The notes: generated by a model from the sequence alone, not told the origin. A DNA stretch of 64,000 nt from Qipengyuania gaetbuli (GCF_009827315.1 NZ_WTYF01000003.1:99501-163500); one strand, 5' to 3'. Positions 46,475 to 56,274 are shown, numbered from the stretch's first letter. Made by a program: numbers and translations.

Positions 46475-49400
46475 TTATTCGCCGAAACGGATGTTCAGGC
46501 CTGCGAAGAAGGTCCGACCGGTGTCGAAGATGGTCGGATAGGTGTTGCCGTTGCCCAGCGGCGGACCCGACGATGCGCTGACCGGCGGGTTCTGGTTGAG
46601 CAGGTTGTTCACACCGAAACGAAGCGTGATCTGGTCGGTGACGTCGTAGAACATCGACAGATCGACGTAGTCGACGGCCGGCAGGTTGTCGTCGATGAAC
46701 GACTCATCCGGACCAACGTCTTCGCCACCGAAGGCATCGACTTCGCTGTAGTGACGCCACGCGACGGTAGCGTTCAGGTTGAAGTCGGTTTCCCAGGTGA
46801 CCGCGAGACGGTGACGGTACTTCGGGTTCACCGGCTCAAGACAGCCGTTGTCCGAGTAACCTGCGCAGACGATCGGATCCGAACCCGGGAAGGGCACGAA
46901 GTCCGCCTTGTCGAGGTAGGTCGCCGCGTAGTTGAAGCGCAGACCGCCGAGGCTACCGATGTTGGTGCTGTAGCTGATCTGGCCGTCAAGGCCCGAAGTC
47001 GACAGTTCAGCGATGTTCAGGTTGGTCTGCTGGAAGCCGGTGCCGGCGAAGCCGGAAGCCAGCGTACCACCAGGGCCACGCGTGATCAGGTCACAGAACG
47101 TCGGATCGCCCGTTGCAAGGCAGTTATCCAGCGAGACCTGAGCAGCGATACCTGCGCTGATGTAGTCTTCGACGGTGATGTCGAAGTAGTCGACCGAGAT
47201 CGAGAGACCCGGGACGAAGGTCGGTTCGAAAACCGCACCGAAGGTCCAGGTGTCCGAGCTTTCCGGCTGCAGCTGCGGGTTACCACCGGTCAGTGCCTGG
47301 GTCTGGCCCGAGATCACGTCGAAGATGTTACCGTACTGAGCCGCGGTCACGCCGGTGTTGGCGCAAGCAGCGAGGCTGGCGATCGGAGCGTCAGAGGCGC
47401 AGGGATCGTACAGCTGGACGCCGTTTGCGTTGGTGCCGGCAACGTTGAGGTTCGGCAGGCCCGTGTTCTGGCCCGTGAAGAGCTCGATCACGTTCGGTGC
47501 ACGAACCGCGCGCTGGAAGTTGGCACGCAGGGTCAGGCTGTCCACCGGAGCCCAGCTCAGCTGAACACCGAAGGCGTCCGTACCGAAGCTGTTGGTGGTG
47601 CCATTGCCTTCGGCTTCATATTCCGAGTGGCGATACTGACCGGCAAGAACCAGTTCGTTGAAGAACGGACGATCGGTGATCAGCGGGATCTGCAGTTCAG
47701 TGTAGATCTCGTGAACGTCGACGCGACCTGCGACAGGCAGGGTTGCGCCGCCGACGCCGGTGAAGCCACCGCCCGGAACCTGGCTGATTTCGTCCGGAAT
47801 AGCTTCCAGCTTGTCCTGGCGATATTCCGCACCGACGAGGAAGGCGATGCCTTCTTCGGAGAGCGGCGACTTGAAGCCGTAATCACCAAGGTCGGCCTGC
47901 AGGTTGGCACCCATGACCAGCTGCGAGGTTTCACCGATCACGATGCCGACGCCCTGGACGAAGTCCGTCTGGTCCGACGTGATGGCGGTGGTGCCATCGG
48001 GGTTACGCTGGAACGGGTTGTAGGGAACACAACCGCCCGACTGGTCGACGCAGACCACGTTGCCATTGGCATCGGTCGTAGCGAACAGCGCCTGCTGCAG
48101 CTTGGCGACGACGAAGTCGTTGGTCGAGGTCGAGATGTCCGAAGTTTCGGCGTACGAACCGAAAGCTTCCCAGTCCCAGATATCGGCGAAGGTGCCGCGG
48201 AAACCGCCGACAAGACGGAAGGTCGAGTTGTCGAGACGCGAGTTACGCGGGCCGCCTTCGACGTTACGGTGCGAGGCGGTGATGCCGCTCACGATCGTGC
48301 CGTCGATGATGTCCTGCGCCGAACAACCGAACAGGTCCGTCAGGCTGATGCCCGGGGTGTTCTGGATGTACGGGTTGTCGCAGTTGATCGACCAGTTACC
48401 GAACGAAGCCGATTCAGCGATCTGCGCGTCGGAGAAGTTGTCGATATAGCTGATATCGGCAAAGGCTTCGACGTTTTCGGCGATTTCGTAATACGCCTTA
48501 CCGTAGAGGGTGAAACGCTCGGACGGACGCTGGAAGAAGTTGCGCTGACCGAAGTTGTAGGTCTGGGCAGGGCCACCGACGTAGCGGATGATGTTGCCGT
48601 TCTCTTCCTGGAAAGCGAACGAAACGGGGTTGCCGCTTGCATCCACTGCAGTCGAGTTGGCGCTACCGAACAGGCGGAAGTTACCCGAACCGACGCAGCC
48701 GACGCCTTCGAAGCCACGGCTCGAGGGGCCTACCGTACAGGCAGAGAATGCGCGGTTGTTCTGGGTGACGGCTTCACGCTTTTCGTAGTTGGCGTAAATC
48801 GTGACGTTACCGCGACCGTCGGCGGTGTTCGTGCCGAACATACCGGTGACCGAGTATTCAACACCGTCGATGATCGGATCCGGCTTCGGCTGGTTGGCGC
48901 TGTCAAGGACGCCTTCCCAGAAGTCGATGTCGTTGCCGTGCTGCTGGAAGCCGCCCTGGAAGTCCAGTTCGACGCCTTCGAAGTCACGCTTGAGGATGAA
49001 GTTGGCAACACCGCCGACTGCGTCCGAACCGTAAACTGCCGATGCACCACCCGTCAGGATGTCGACGCGCTCGATCAGCTGGGTCGGGATAAGGTCGATG
49101 TTGGCAGCCGAGATCTGCGACGAACCGTAGGGCAGGCGACGACCGTCGATCAGGACGAGCGTACGGTTTGCACCGAGGCCGCGAAGGTTCAGCGTTGCAG
49201 TACCCGAGGCGCCGTTCGAGACTTCACCGGCTTGGCCGGCGAAAACCTGCGGCAGCTGGTTCACGAGGTCTTCGATACGGACAGTACCGGTGGCCTGGAT
49301 CTGCTCGCTCGAAACCGAAAGGACGGGAGCTGCGCTCTCGAGGTTCGGGTTTGCGTTAAGACGCGTACCCGTCACGATGATGGCCGGTGCGGCTTCTTCC

Positions 49401-49513
49401 GAGGCTGCGGTGTCGGTGACATCCGCATCCTGGGCGAAGGCCGGAGCCGCCACCATGGCCAGAGCGACGGACAGCGATCCGGCGCTAAGGCGAAGTTGCG
49501 TAGATTTTTTCAT
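46475..49513 (-). CDS. TonB-dependent outer-membrane receptor
   Basis: 1012 residues. A signal peptide (ending PAFAQD) is followed by a Ton-box-like 'APAIIVTGTRLN', a plug domain ('GTATLNLRGLGANRTLVLIDGRRLPYG', 'VDILTGGASAVYGSDAVGGVANFILKRDFEG') and a barrel ending 'FFAGLNIRFGE'. 'LTLRANFQRAVRAPNVIELF' matches the conserved barrel motif of the other receptor, so the two are paralogues of one subfamily. Several paired cysteines sit in predicted extracellular loops ('CSAQDI', 'CVDQSGGCVPYN'), probably disulfides. The substrate is unknown; nearby peptidase genes make peptides a guess. Confidence 0.95.
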   Translation of the reverse strand: MKKSTQLRLSAGSLSVALAMVAAPAFAQDADVTDTAASEEAAPAIIVTGTRLNANPNLESAAPVLSVSSEQIQATGTVRIEDLVNQLPQVFAGQAGEVSNGASGTATLNLRGLGANRTLVLIDGRRLPYGSSQISAANIDLIPTQLIERVDILTGGASAVYGSDAVGGVANFILKRDFEGVELDFQGGFQQHGNDIDFWEGVLDSANQPKPDPIIDGVEYSVTGMFGTNTADGRGNVTIYANYEKREAVTQNNRAFSACTVGPSSRGFEGVGCVGSGNFRLFGSANSTAVDASGNPVSFAFQEENGNIIRYVGGPAQTYNFGQRNFFQRPSERFTLYGKAYYEIAENVEAFADISYIDNFSDAQIAESASFGNWSINCDNPYIQNTPGISLTDLFGCSAQDIIDGTIVSGITASHRNVEGGPRNSRLDNSTFRLVGGFRGTFADIWDWEAFGSYAETSDISTSTNDFVVAKLQQALFATTDANGNVVCVDQSGGCVPYNPFQRNPDGTTAITSDQTDFVQGVGIVIGETSQLVMGANLQADLGDYGFKSPLSEEGIAFLVGAEYRQDKLEAIPDEISQVPGGGFTGVGGATLPVAGRVDVHEIYTELQIPLITDRPFFNELVLAGQYRHSEYEAEGNGTTNSFGTDAFGVQLSWAPVDSLTLRANFQRAVRAPNVIELFTGQNTGLPNLNVAGTNANGVQLYDPCASDAPIASLAACANTGVTAAQYGNIFDVISGQTQALTGGNPQLQPESSDTWTFGAVFEPTFVPGLSISVDYFDITVEDYISAGIAAQVSLDNCLATGDPTFCDLITRGPGGTLASGFAGTGFQQTNLNIAELSTSGLDGQISYSTNIGSLGGLRFNYAATYLDKADFVPFPGSDPIVCAGYSDNGCLEPVNPKYRHRLAVTWETDFNLNATVAWRHYSEVDAFGGEDVGPDESFIDDNLPAVDYVDLSMFYDVTDQITLRFGVNNLLNQNPPVSASSGPPLGNGNTYPTIFDTGRTFFAGLNIRFGE

Positions 49514-49757
49514 CTGGTTTCATACCCTTATGAAGTGCCCGCACCGCCGGAGCGGCGAAGGCGTTGCAGGTTGGGTAGCCCAGGCGCCGTGCCAAAGCGC
49601 AGCCCATGGTCCCCCAACCAAATGCGGTGGGTGAAGGCCTTGGAGCCACTGGTCTTCATGCCAGATTCTCCCCTCGTCCATTCCCTGCGCGACGGACTAC
49701 GCCTTATGACGGTTTGATGAAAAGGACTGCGCACCCTTGCGAGCAATTTGCATCCTA

Positions 49758-49789
49758 TGGTGTAGCATTGCTGCAACACCGTTTTTTTG
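49758..49789 (+). terminator. intrinsic-terminator-like hairpin in the divergent interval
   Basis: GGTGT (49759-49763) pairs with ACACC (49776-49780), with GCA/TGC inside, followed by seven T's (49782-49788). It lies 150 bp before the thiolase gene, with no gene directly upstream on the plus strand, so it could end a small RNA or attenuate a long thiolase leader. The whole 422-bp gap 49514-49935 holds no ORF I believe. Confidence 0.4.
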
Positions 49790-49870
49790 GCCGTTTTCCG
49801 GGATTTTCGGCTGATAACGTTCTTTTGTCGCAACCATGCAACGCACACCCGCACCCGCCGCTTTTCGCAG

Positions 49871-49899
49871 TTGACGTAAACGGAAAGCGATCCTAGCCC
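49871..49899 (+). promoter_or_regulatory. possible sigma-70-type promoter of the thiolase operon
   Basis: TTGACG (49871-49876), then a 17-base spacer and TAGCCC (49894-49899). The -35 is good and the -10 is weak. Transcription would start about 30 bases before the thiolase ATG, which is preceded by GGAGAGAG. Confidence 0.35.
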
Positions 49900-49935
49900 G
49901 TAGCAAATCGAAACCAACTTTTACCGGAGAGAGCA

Positions 49936-51108
49936 ATGCCCGAAGCCTATATCGTCGAAGCCGTCCGTACTGCCGGGGGCCGTCGCGGAGGGCGCCTTGC
50001 CGGTATCCATCCCGTCGACCTCGCTGCAAAGTCGCTCGATGCGATCATGGAGCGTTCGGGGCTCGAGGCGAAGGCCATCGACGATGTGGTGATGGGTTGC
50101 GTCAGCCAGGGCGGTGAACAGGCCATGCAGGTCGGCCGCAATGCCGTGCTCGCTGCCAAGCGCCTCGGCGAAGGCGTGCCGGCTGTCACCATCGACCGCC
50201 AGTGCGGTTCCTCGCAGCAGGCGATCCAGTTCGCCGCGCAGGCCGTGATGAGCGGGACGCAGGACGTCGTCATCGCCAGCGGCGTGGAAAGCATGACCCG
50301 CGTGCCGATGGGCTCGACCGCCATGTTCCACATGAAAGAGGGGCTGGGGAACTACAAGTCGCCTGGCCTCGAAGAAAAATACCCCGGTATCCAGTGGTCG
50401 CAGTTCATGGGCGCCGAGATGATCGTGAAGAAGCACGGCTTTACCAAGGACGATCTCGACCGTTTCTCCCTGTCGAGTCACCAGAAGGCGATCGAGGCGA
50501 CCCGTTCGGGCGCATTCAATGCCGAGATCGTCCCGGTCGAGGTGGAAACGCCCGAAGGCACGGAAATGCACACGGTCGATGAAGGCATCCGCTTCGATGC
50601 GACACTGGAATCGATTTCCTCGGTCAAGCTGCTCAGCCCTGAAGGCACGATCACCGCAGCCACCAGCAGCCAGATCTGCGACGGGTCGAGCGCAGTGCTG
50701 GTCGTGAGCGAGAAGGCACTCAAGGAATACGGCCTCACCCCGATGGCGCGCATTCATAACCTGACCGTCACGGCAGGCGATCCGGTGATCATGCTGGAAG
50801 AACCGCTGTTCGCCACCGACCGCGCGCTCCAGCGGGCCGGCATGAAGATCGAGGACATTGACCTTTTCGAGGTCAACGAGGCCTTCGCCCCGGTCCCGCT
50901 CGCCTGGCTGAAGCACACCGGTGCCGATCCCGACCGCCTCAACGTCAACGGCGGCGCGATTGCGCTCGGCCACCCGCTCGGCGCAAGCGGCACCAAGCTG
51001 ATGGCAACGCTCGTCCACGCGCTCAAGGCGCGCGGCAAGAAATACGGCCTGCAGACGATGTGCGAAGGCGGCGGCGTCGCCAATGTCACCATCGTTGAAT
51101 CGCTCTAA
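49936..51108 (+). CDS. acetyl-CoA C-acyltransferase (thiolase)
   Basis: 390-residue thiolase that cleaves 3-ketoacyl-CoA or condenses acetyl-CoA. The acyl-accepting Cys90 lies in 'TIDRQCGSSQQAIQF', catalytic His346 in 'NGGAIALGHPLGASG', and the proton-shuttling Cys376 in 'MCEGGGVANVTIVE'. The covering-loop region with Met-rich 'STAMFHMKEGLGNY' is present. It is followed 27 bases later by a 3-hydroxyacyl-CoA-dehydrogenase-type SDR, so a beta-oxidation role is more likely than polyhydroxybutyrate synthesis; no phaB or phaC is nearby. Confidence 0.95.
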   Translation: MPEAYIVEAVRTAGGRRGGRLAGIHPVDLAAKSLDAIMERSGLEAKAIDDVVMGCVSQGGEQAMQVGRNAVLAAKRLGEGVPAVTIDRQCGSSQQAIQFAAQAVMSGTQDVVIASGVESMTRVPMGSTAMFHMKEGLGNYKSPGLEEKYPGIQWSQFMGAEMIVKKHGFTKDDLDRFSLSSHQKAIEATRSGAFNAEIVPVEVETPEGTEMHTVDEGIRFDATLESISSVKLLSPEGTITAATSSQICDGSSAVLVVSEKALKEYGLTPMARIHNLTVTAGDPVIMLEEPLFATDRALQRAGMKIEDIDLFEVNEAFAPVPLAWLKHTGADPDRLNVNGGAIALGHPLGASGTKLMATLVHALKARGKKYGLQTMCEGGGVANVTIVESL

Positions 51109-51135
51109 TCACCCCCATTTCGAGAGGATCTTTCC

Positions 51136-51921
51136 ATGCAAGTTTCAGCCAATACCCCCGCAGTCGTCACCGGCGGCGCATCGGGCCTCGGTGAAGCCAC
51201 CGCCCGCGCGCTGGCGGCCAAGGGCGCCAAGGTCGCCATCTTCGACATGAACGAAGAGAAGGGCGAAGCGGTCGCCAAGGACATCGGCGGCATCTTCTGC
51301 AAGGTCAACGTCATGAGCGACGAAGACGTCGATGCCGGTTTCGCCAAGGCCCGTGAAGCGCACGGCCAGGAACGCATCCTCGTCAACTGCGCGGGTATCG
51401 GCAACGCGATGAAGACGGCCAGCCGCGACAAGCAGACGGGCGAGATCAAGCACTTCCCGCTGTCCGCCTTCGAATTCATCATCCAGGTGAACCTCATCGG
51501 CACCTTCCGCTGCATCGCCAAGTCGGCTGCCGGCATGATGACGCTCGACCCGCTGTCGGAAGACGGCGATCGCGGTGCCATCGTCAACACGGCATCGGTT
51601 GCCGGTGAAGACGGCCAGATCGGCCAGGCCGCCTATTCCGCGTCGAAGGGCGGCGTCATCGGCATGACCCTGCCGATCGCGCGCGACCTGATGCAGGAAG
51701 GCATCCGCGTGAACACCATCCTGCCGGGCATCTTCAACACCCCGCTGATGAACGCCGCCCCGCCGCAGGTGAAGGAAGCGCTGGCCGCTTCGGTCCCGTT
51801 CCCCAAGCGTCTCGGCAACCCGGAAGAATACGCCATGCTCGCCATGACCATGATCGAGTGCGGCTATTTCAACGGCGAGGACGTGCGCCTCGACGGTGCG
51901 ATCCGCATGGCGCCGCGCTAA
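51136..51921 (+). CDS. SDR-family 3-hydroxyacyl-CoA dehydrogenase (type II-like)
   Basis: 261-residue short-chain dehydrogenase. The cofactor motif 'VVTGGASGLGEATARAL' (TGxxxGxG), Asp39-type acidic residue in 'VAIFDMNEEKG' (favouring NAD), and 'NCAGIG' are present. The catalytic Ser154, Tyr167 and Lys171 lie in 'NTASVAGEDG' and 'AAYSASKGG'. The insert 'HFPLSAFEFIIQVNLIGTF' and the overall pattern match HSD10-type 3-hydroxyacyl-CoA dehydrogenases. It pairs with the upstream thiolase to run the last two steps of a beta-oxidation cycle. A terminator follows. Confidence 0.92.
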   Translation: MQVSANTPAVVTGGASGLGEATARALAAKGAKVAIFDMNEEKGEAVAKDIGGIFCKVNVMSDEDVDAGFAKAREAHGQERILVNCAGIGNAMKTASRDKQTGEIKHFPLSAFEFIIQVNLIGTFRCIAKSAAGMMTLDPLSEDGDRGAIVNTASVAGEDGQIGQAAYSASKGGVIGMTLPIARDLMQEGIRVNTILPGIFNTPLMNAAPPQVKEALAASVPFPKRLGNPEEYAMLAMTMIECGYFNGEDVRLDGAIRMAPR

Positions 51922-51948
51922 GCGCGTTTCCGGTAACAGGCAAAATCC

Positions 51949-51989
51949 AGTGCCGCTCGTCCCGCAAGGGGCGGGCGGCACTTGCTTTT
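51949..51989 (+). terminator. terminator after the SDR gene
   Basis: Long stem AGTGCCGCTCGTCCC (51949-51963) / GGGGCGGGCGGCACT (51968-51982) with two G-U type positions and a GCAA tetraloop, then TGCTTTTC. Confidence 0.82.
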
Positions 51990-52077
51990 CAGGGGTTAGC
52001 CTCGCCGTCTAATCGCTTGCTTTTTCTTCGCGAAAGCCGATCACTTCGCGCCGGGACTCGGCACGAGGGGGATTTCG

Positions 52078-54645
52078 ATGAAGAAGGCATTTCTGTTCCT
52101 GGGCGCTGCCCTGCTGGCAACCGGCACGGCGCAGGCCAAGGACAAGGACAAGGACGAAGCCAAGGAAAAAGGCGGCGAAGAAGCGGCCAAGACGCTCGCC
52201 CAGTTCGTCGAAGGTTTCCGCAAGACCGACGGCCTCTTCCCGCTTTATCGCGATCCCAAGACCGGCGAGGTCTATCTCGAACTCGACGCCGACCAGCTGG
52301 GCAGCGAGTTCATCTATTTCACCTACACCGAAAACGGCCCGGTCGAGGCCAACCATTTCCGCGGCAATTTCCGCGACAACCGCATCGTCACCTTCAACAA
52401 GAAGTACGACCGCGTCGAAGTGGAGGCGGTCAACACCAGCTTCTATTTCGATCCCGACAGCGCGCTCGCCCGCGCTTCGGAAGCGAACATTGCCCGCGCG
52501 CCCATCGGCAACGTCAAGATTGCCGCCACCAGCGAAGATGGCCGCAAGTTCCTGATTTCCGCAGACGCGTTGCTGGAAAAGGAAGCGCTGTCGCAGATCA
52601 GGCCTTGGCAGTCGCCCGACGACAAGCCCGGCTCCGCCTTCGCGCTGGGCGAATTGTCCGAAGACAAGACGCAGATTTCCACCTTCGCCAATTTCCCCGA
52701 CAACACCGACATCCGCGTCGAATACGTCTTCGACAATCCCAAGCCGTTCCATTTCGGCGGTGCCGACATCACCGATGCGCGGTCGGTCGCGATCCTGGTG
52801 CAGCATTCTTTCCTGAAGATGCCTGCTCCTGGTTTCGAACCGCGCGCCGACGATTTCCGCGTGGGCTATTTCACCAACCAGAAGACCGACCTGACATCGA
52901 TCGAGCATGCGCCCTACCGCGACGTGATCAACCGCTGGCGGCTGGAAAAGAAGGACCCGTCGGCGGCGGTATCCGACCCGGTCAAGCCGATCACCTTCTG
53001 GATCGAGAACACCACGCCGATGGAACTGCGCGGCACAATCCGCGACGCGACGCTGGCCTGGAACGAAGCATTCGAGGCGGCCGGTATCTCCAACGCGATC
53101 GAGGTGCAGATCCAGCCTGACGATGCGAGCTGGGATGCAGGCGACGTCCGCTACAACGTGATGCGCTGGACTTCATCGCCGACGCCCCCCTTCGGCGGAT
53201 ACGGCCCCAGCTTCACCAATCCGCGCACGGGCGAAATCATCGGCGCGGATATCATGCTGGAATTCATCTATCTGAAGAGCCGGATATGGCAGTCGGAGAT
53301 CTTCGAAACGGCGGGCCTGCCTTCCTACGGAAAGTCCGTTCCGGGCATGGGACGTCATGCCGCCAATTGCACGCTTGCCGCCGATTTGCAGGCCAAGATG
53401 ATGGCCGCACGTTCCGTCTTCGCGGCGCGCGGGCCGAGCGATGACGAACTGGACGAGCTGCTGAGGCAGGAACTGGCCTATCTCGTGCTGCACGAGGTGG
53501 GCCACACGCTGGGCCTGACGCACAACATGCGCTCCTCGTATTCGATACCGCTGTCCTCGCTTGGATCGAGTTCGGCCCTGCCGACCAATTCGGTGATGGA
53601 TTACACCGAGATCAACATCGCGCCATCGGGCCAGCCACAGGGCCAGTTCGCGATTGCGCGGCCCGGCCCCTATGATGTCTGGGCCATCCAGTATGGCTAT
53701 ACGCCCGAAGAAAGCCTGCTGACTGCCATCGTAGCGCGCTCGACCGAACCGGCGCTGGTCTATGGCAATGATGCCGACGACATGCGCTCGCCCGGCACGC
53801 ATATCGATCCGCGCGTGATGATCGACGATCTGTCGGACGATCCGATCGGCTGGGCAACGCAGCGCGCCGCGCTGGTCGACCAGACGCTCGCCGTGCTCGC
53901 CGACCGCGTGGTCGACAGCGGCGATACCTACCAGGCGCTGGTGAACAGCTATTACGGCCTGACCGGGCAGAAGGCGCGCGCGGCGAATATCGCCTCGCGC
54001 TGGATTGCGGGCGTCTACAATAACCGTTCGGTCGTCGGACAGCCGGGCGCGCAGCAGCCGCTGGTCCCTGTCTCGGTGGCCGAACAGCGCCGCGCGCTCG
54101 GCGTGGTCAGCAAGCTGGCCTTTGCGCCCGATGCCTTTTCGGCTGGCGAGAACCTGCTGAACCGCCTGCAGGTCGAACGTCGCGGCTTCGACATGTACGG
54201 GACCAATGTCGATCCCCAGCCGCATGCCCGGGCGTTGCGCGTCCAGCAGTCGCTGCTCGACCATCTGCTGCACCCCAATGTGCTCACGCGCCTTACCGAC
54301 ACGCGCCGCTATGGCGGGGCCTATCCGGTCAGCACTTACATGGCGGAACTGACCGGCGTGATGTTCGATGCGGACCGCTCAGGCCCGGTGAACACCTATC
54401 GCCAGAACCTGCAGGTGGAATATCTCACCCGCCTGATCGGTATCGCGTCGGGCGCAGGCGGCGGGATGGAGCCGACCCCCATGGGACCGCGGCCGCTGCC
54501 GACTTACGACTATGTCTCGCGCTCGGCCGCGCTGGCAGGGATCGCGCGGATCAAGGCGATAGCAGCAGGGCCTGCGGCGGATGCGGAAACGCGCGCCCAC
54601 CGGGCCCACCTTGCCTCGCTGATCGCGGCGTTCGAGCGGCGGTAA
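52078..54645 (+). CDS. exported zinc-dependent metalloprotease (DUF5117/DUF4953-type)
   Basis: 855 residues with a signal peptide (MKKAFLFLGAALLATGTAQA) and a Lys/Asp/Glu-rich linker. The N-terminal ~300 residues match the DUF5117/5118 region ('FPLYRDPKTGEVYLELDADQLG', 'NHFRGNFRDNRIVTFNKKYD'). The protease core has a metzincin zinc motif HEVGHTLGLTHN, with His472, Glu473, His476 and His482, followed by 'SSYS' and 'SVMDYTEINIA', the Met-turn region. The C-terminal part is helical. It probably acts in the periplasm or outside the cell. It is a separate unit from the SDR, divided by a terminator. Confidence 0.92.
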   Translation: MKKAFLFLGAALLATGTAQAKDKDKDEAKEKGGEEAAKTLAQFVEGFRKTDGLFPLYRDPKTGEVYLELDADQLGSEFIYFTYTENGPVEANHFRGNFRDNRIVTFNKKYDRVEVEAVNTSFYFDPDSALARASEANIARAPIGNVKIAATSEDGRKFLISADALLEKEALSQIRPWQSPDDKPGSAFALGELSEDKTQISTFANFPDNTDIRVEYVFDNPKPFHFGGADITDARSVAILVQHSFLKMPAPGFEPRADDFRVGYFTNQKTDLTSIEHAPYRDVINRWRLEKKDPSAAVSDPVKPITFWIENTTPMELRGTIRDATLAWNEAFEAAGISNAIEVQIQPDDASWDAGDVRYNVMRWTSSPTPPFGGYGPSFTNPRTGEIIGADIMLEFIYLKSRIWQSEIFETAGLPSYGKSVPGMGRHAANCTLAADLQAKMMAARSVFAARGPSDDELDELLRQELAYLVLHEVGHTLGLTHNMRSSYSIPLSSLGSSSALPTNSVMDYTEINIAPSGQPQGQFAIARPGPYDVWAIQYGYTPEESLLTAIVARSTEPALVYGNDADDMRSPGTHIDPRVMIDDLSDDPIGWATQRAALVDQTLAVLADRVVDSGDTYQALVNSYYGLTGQKARAANIASRWIAGVYNNRSVVGQPGAQQPLVPVSVAEQRRALGVVSKLAFAPDAFSAGENLLNRLQVERRGFDMYGTNVDPQPHARALRVQQSLLDHLLHPNVLTRLTDTRRYGGAYPVSTYMAELTGVMFDADRSGPVNTYRQNLQVEYLTRLIGIASGAGGGMEPTPMGPRPLPTYDYVSRSAALAGIARIKAIAAGPAADAETRAHRAHLASLIAAFERR

Positions 54646-54812
54646 GGTAAGGGCACGCTTTCCTACCACTTGTCTTCGCCGCTAGGCGTGGTGCATGGAA
54701 AGCAGCGAGAAAAAGCGCCTCGGGACCCGGCTGGGCGAGAGGGGAAGTATTTCCTCCCAGGACCCTGTTCCATGTGTTCCATCCTGTAGGCGCTAGAGGA
54801 GAGGGAATCCGA

Positions 54813-55685
54813 ATGAGCGCCTACACGCAGATCAAGCTCGACATCGCCGATGGCGTGGCCATCGTCACGCTGCACCGGCCGGAGAAGATGAACGCCTTCA
54901 CCCGCGTGATGATGGACGAGTTCATCGATGCGCTCGACGTGACCGATGCAGATGACAGCGTGCGCGCGGTGATCGTGACGGGGCATGGCGACCGCGCGTT
55001 CTGCGCCGGGGCCGATCTCACGCCGGAGGGCGGGGGGCATGTCTTCTCCGATCCCAACCCGGTGGAAAGCCTGTCCGACGAACGCGTGCGCGATGGCGGT
55101 GGTCGGCTGACGCTGCGCCTGTTCAACTCGCAGAAGCCGCTGATCGGCGCTTGCAACGGCGTAGCCGTAGGGGTGGGCGCGACCATGCAGCTGCCTTTCG
55201 ACATCCGGCTGGCGAGCGACAATGCGCGGTTCGGCTTCGTCTTCGCGCGGCGCGGTATCACGCCGGAAGCGTGTTCAAGCTGGTTCCTGCCTCGCCTCGT
55301 CGGGATGCAGACCGCGCTCGAATGGTGCATGACGGGCCGCGTCTTCGATGCGCAGGAAGCGCTGGATCGCGGACTGGTCCGCTCGCTCCACCCGCAGGCA
55401 GAGCTGATGGATGCCGCGATGGGTATCGCCCGCGAGATCGCTGACAACACCTCGGCGGTGTCTGTTGCCATGACCCGCGCGATGCTGTGGCGCCTCTCGC
55501 CGCTCGAGCATCCGATGATGGCGCACCGCGTGGACAGCCGCGCAATCTACCGCCTCAGCCGCAGCGCGGATGCGAAGGAAGGCATCGCCAGCTTCCTCGA
55601 GAAGCGTGCGCCCGCCTATCCCGACACGGTCAGCGGCAACATGCCCGACTTTTACCCCTGGTGGGACGAACCCGGGTACGAATAG
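54813..55685 (+). CDS. crotonase-family enoyl-CoA hydratase/isomerase
   Basis: 290 residues from the ATG at 54813 (GAGGAGAGGG upstream). Crotonase fold: 'VAIVTLHRPEKMNAFTRVMMDEF', oxyanion-hole segment 'GHGDRAFCAGADLTPEGGG', 'GACNGVAVGVGATMQLPFDIRLASDNARFGFVFARRG' split across two elements, and 'ITPEACSSWFLPRLVG', which supplies a catalytic Glu. The first Glu position of classic hydratases is not obvious ('GVAVGVGA'), so the exact reaction is uncertain. 'LEKRAPAYPDTVSGNMPDFYPWW' forms the tail. The MarR-type gene downstream may control it. Confidence 0.9.
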   Translation: MSAYTQIKLDIADGVAIVTLHRPEKMNAFTRVMMDEFIDALDVTDADDSVRAVIVTGHGDRAFCAGADLTPEGGGHVFSDPNPVESLSDERVRDGGGRLTLRLFNSQKPLIGACNGVAVGVGATMQLPFDIRLASDNARFGFVFARRGITPEACSSWFLPRLVGMQTALEWCMTGRVFDAQEALDRGLVRSLHPQAELMDAAMGIAREIADNTSAVSVAMTRAMLWRLSPLEHPMMAHRVDSRAIYRLSRSADAKEGIASFLEKRAPAYPDTVSGNMPDFYPWWDEPGYE

Positions 55686-55752
55686 TAACGCTTGTGACGG
55701 TTACAGACGCAACGGTCTTGCCAAGGCGCGCCGCCTTCGCAAGGGTGGCGTC

Positions 55753-56223
55753 ATGTCGAAACGCCAACCTGCCAAGCGCCTAGCGGACTTCCTGCCGTAC
55801 CAGCTGTCGGTCGCCTCCAACGCGGTCTCGACGCGCATTGCGGAGCAGTATCGCAAGCGGTTCGCGCTCAAGACCACCGAATGGCGCATCATGGCGGTGC
55901 TCGGCGACAGCGGCCCGTTGACCCAGCGAGAGCTTTCGCAGCTCACGCTGATGGACAAGGTACCGGTCAACCGCGCCTGCAAGACGCTGGAAAGCCGCGG
56001 GCTGGCCGAACGCGCGCCTAATGCGAAGGACGGGCGCTCTCACCTGCTGGCACTGACCGCGGAGGGCAGGGCAGTCCATGCCGGCATCATGCCCCTGGCC
56101 CTGACGATCGAGCGCGAGATGTTCTCGGTGCTCGACGAGAGCGAGCAGGGGGCCCTGCGCGACATGCTCGCCCGCGTGCGCGACAATGCAGGGGACTTCG
56201 ATGCAGAAAGCCTGGCCGACTAG
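55753..56223 (+). CDS. MarR-family transcriptional regulator
   Basis: 156 residues from the ATG at 55753. Winged-helix DNA-binding domain: 'KTTEWRIMAVLGDSGPLTQRELSQLTLMDKVPVNRACKTLESRGLAERAPNAKDGRSHLLALTAEG' (in pieces), the MarR pattern with the DxR wing. Helices at both ends form the dimer interface. It follows the crotonase by 67 bases on the same strand, so regulation of the fatty-acid or aromatic acyl-CoA gene upstream is plausible. A longer frame reaching back into the crotonase gene is rejected. Confidence 0.9.
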   Translation: MSKRQPAKRLADFLPYQLSVASNAVSTRIAEQYRKRFALKTTEWRIMAVLGDSGPLTQRELSQLTLMDKVPVNRACKTLESRGLAERAPNAKDGRSHLLALTAEGRAVHAGIMPLALTIEREMFSVLDESEQGALRDMLARVRDNAGDFDAESLAD

Positions 56224-56274
56224 GAAGTCGACCAGGCTCTCGATAACGACCCGCTTTTCTGCCGGGTAGCCGGG

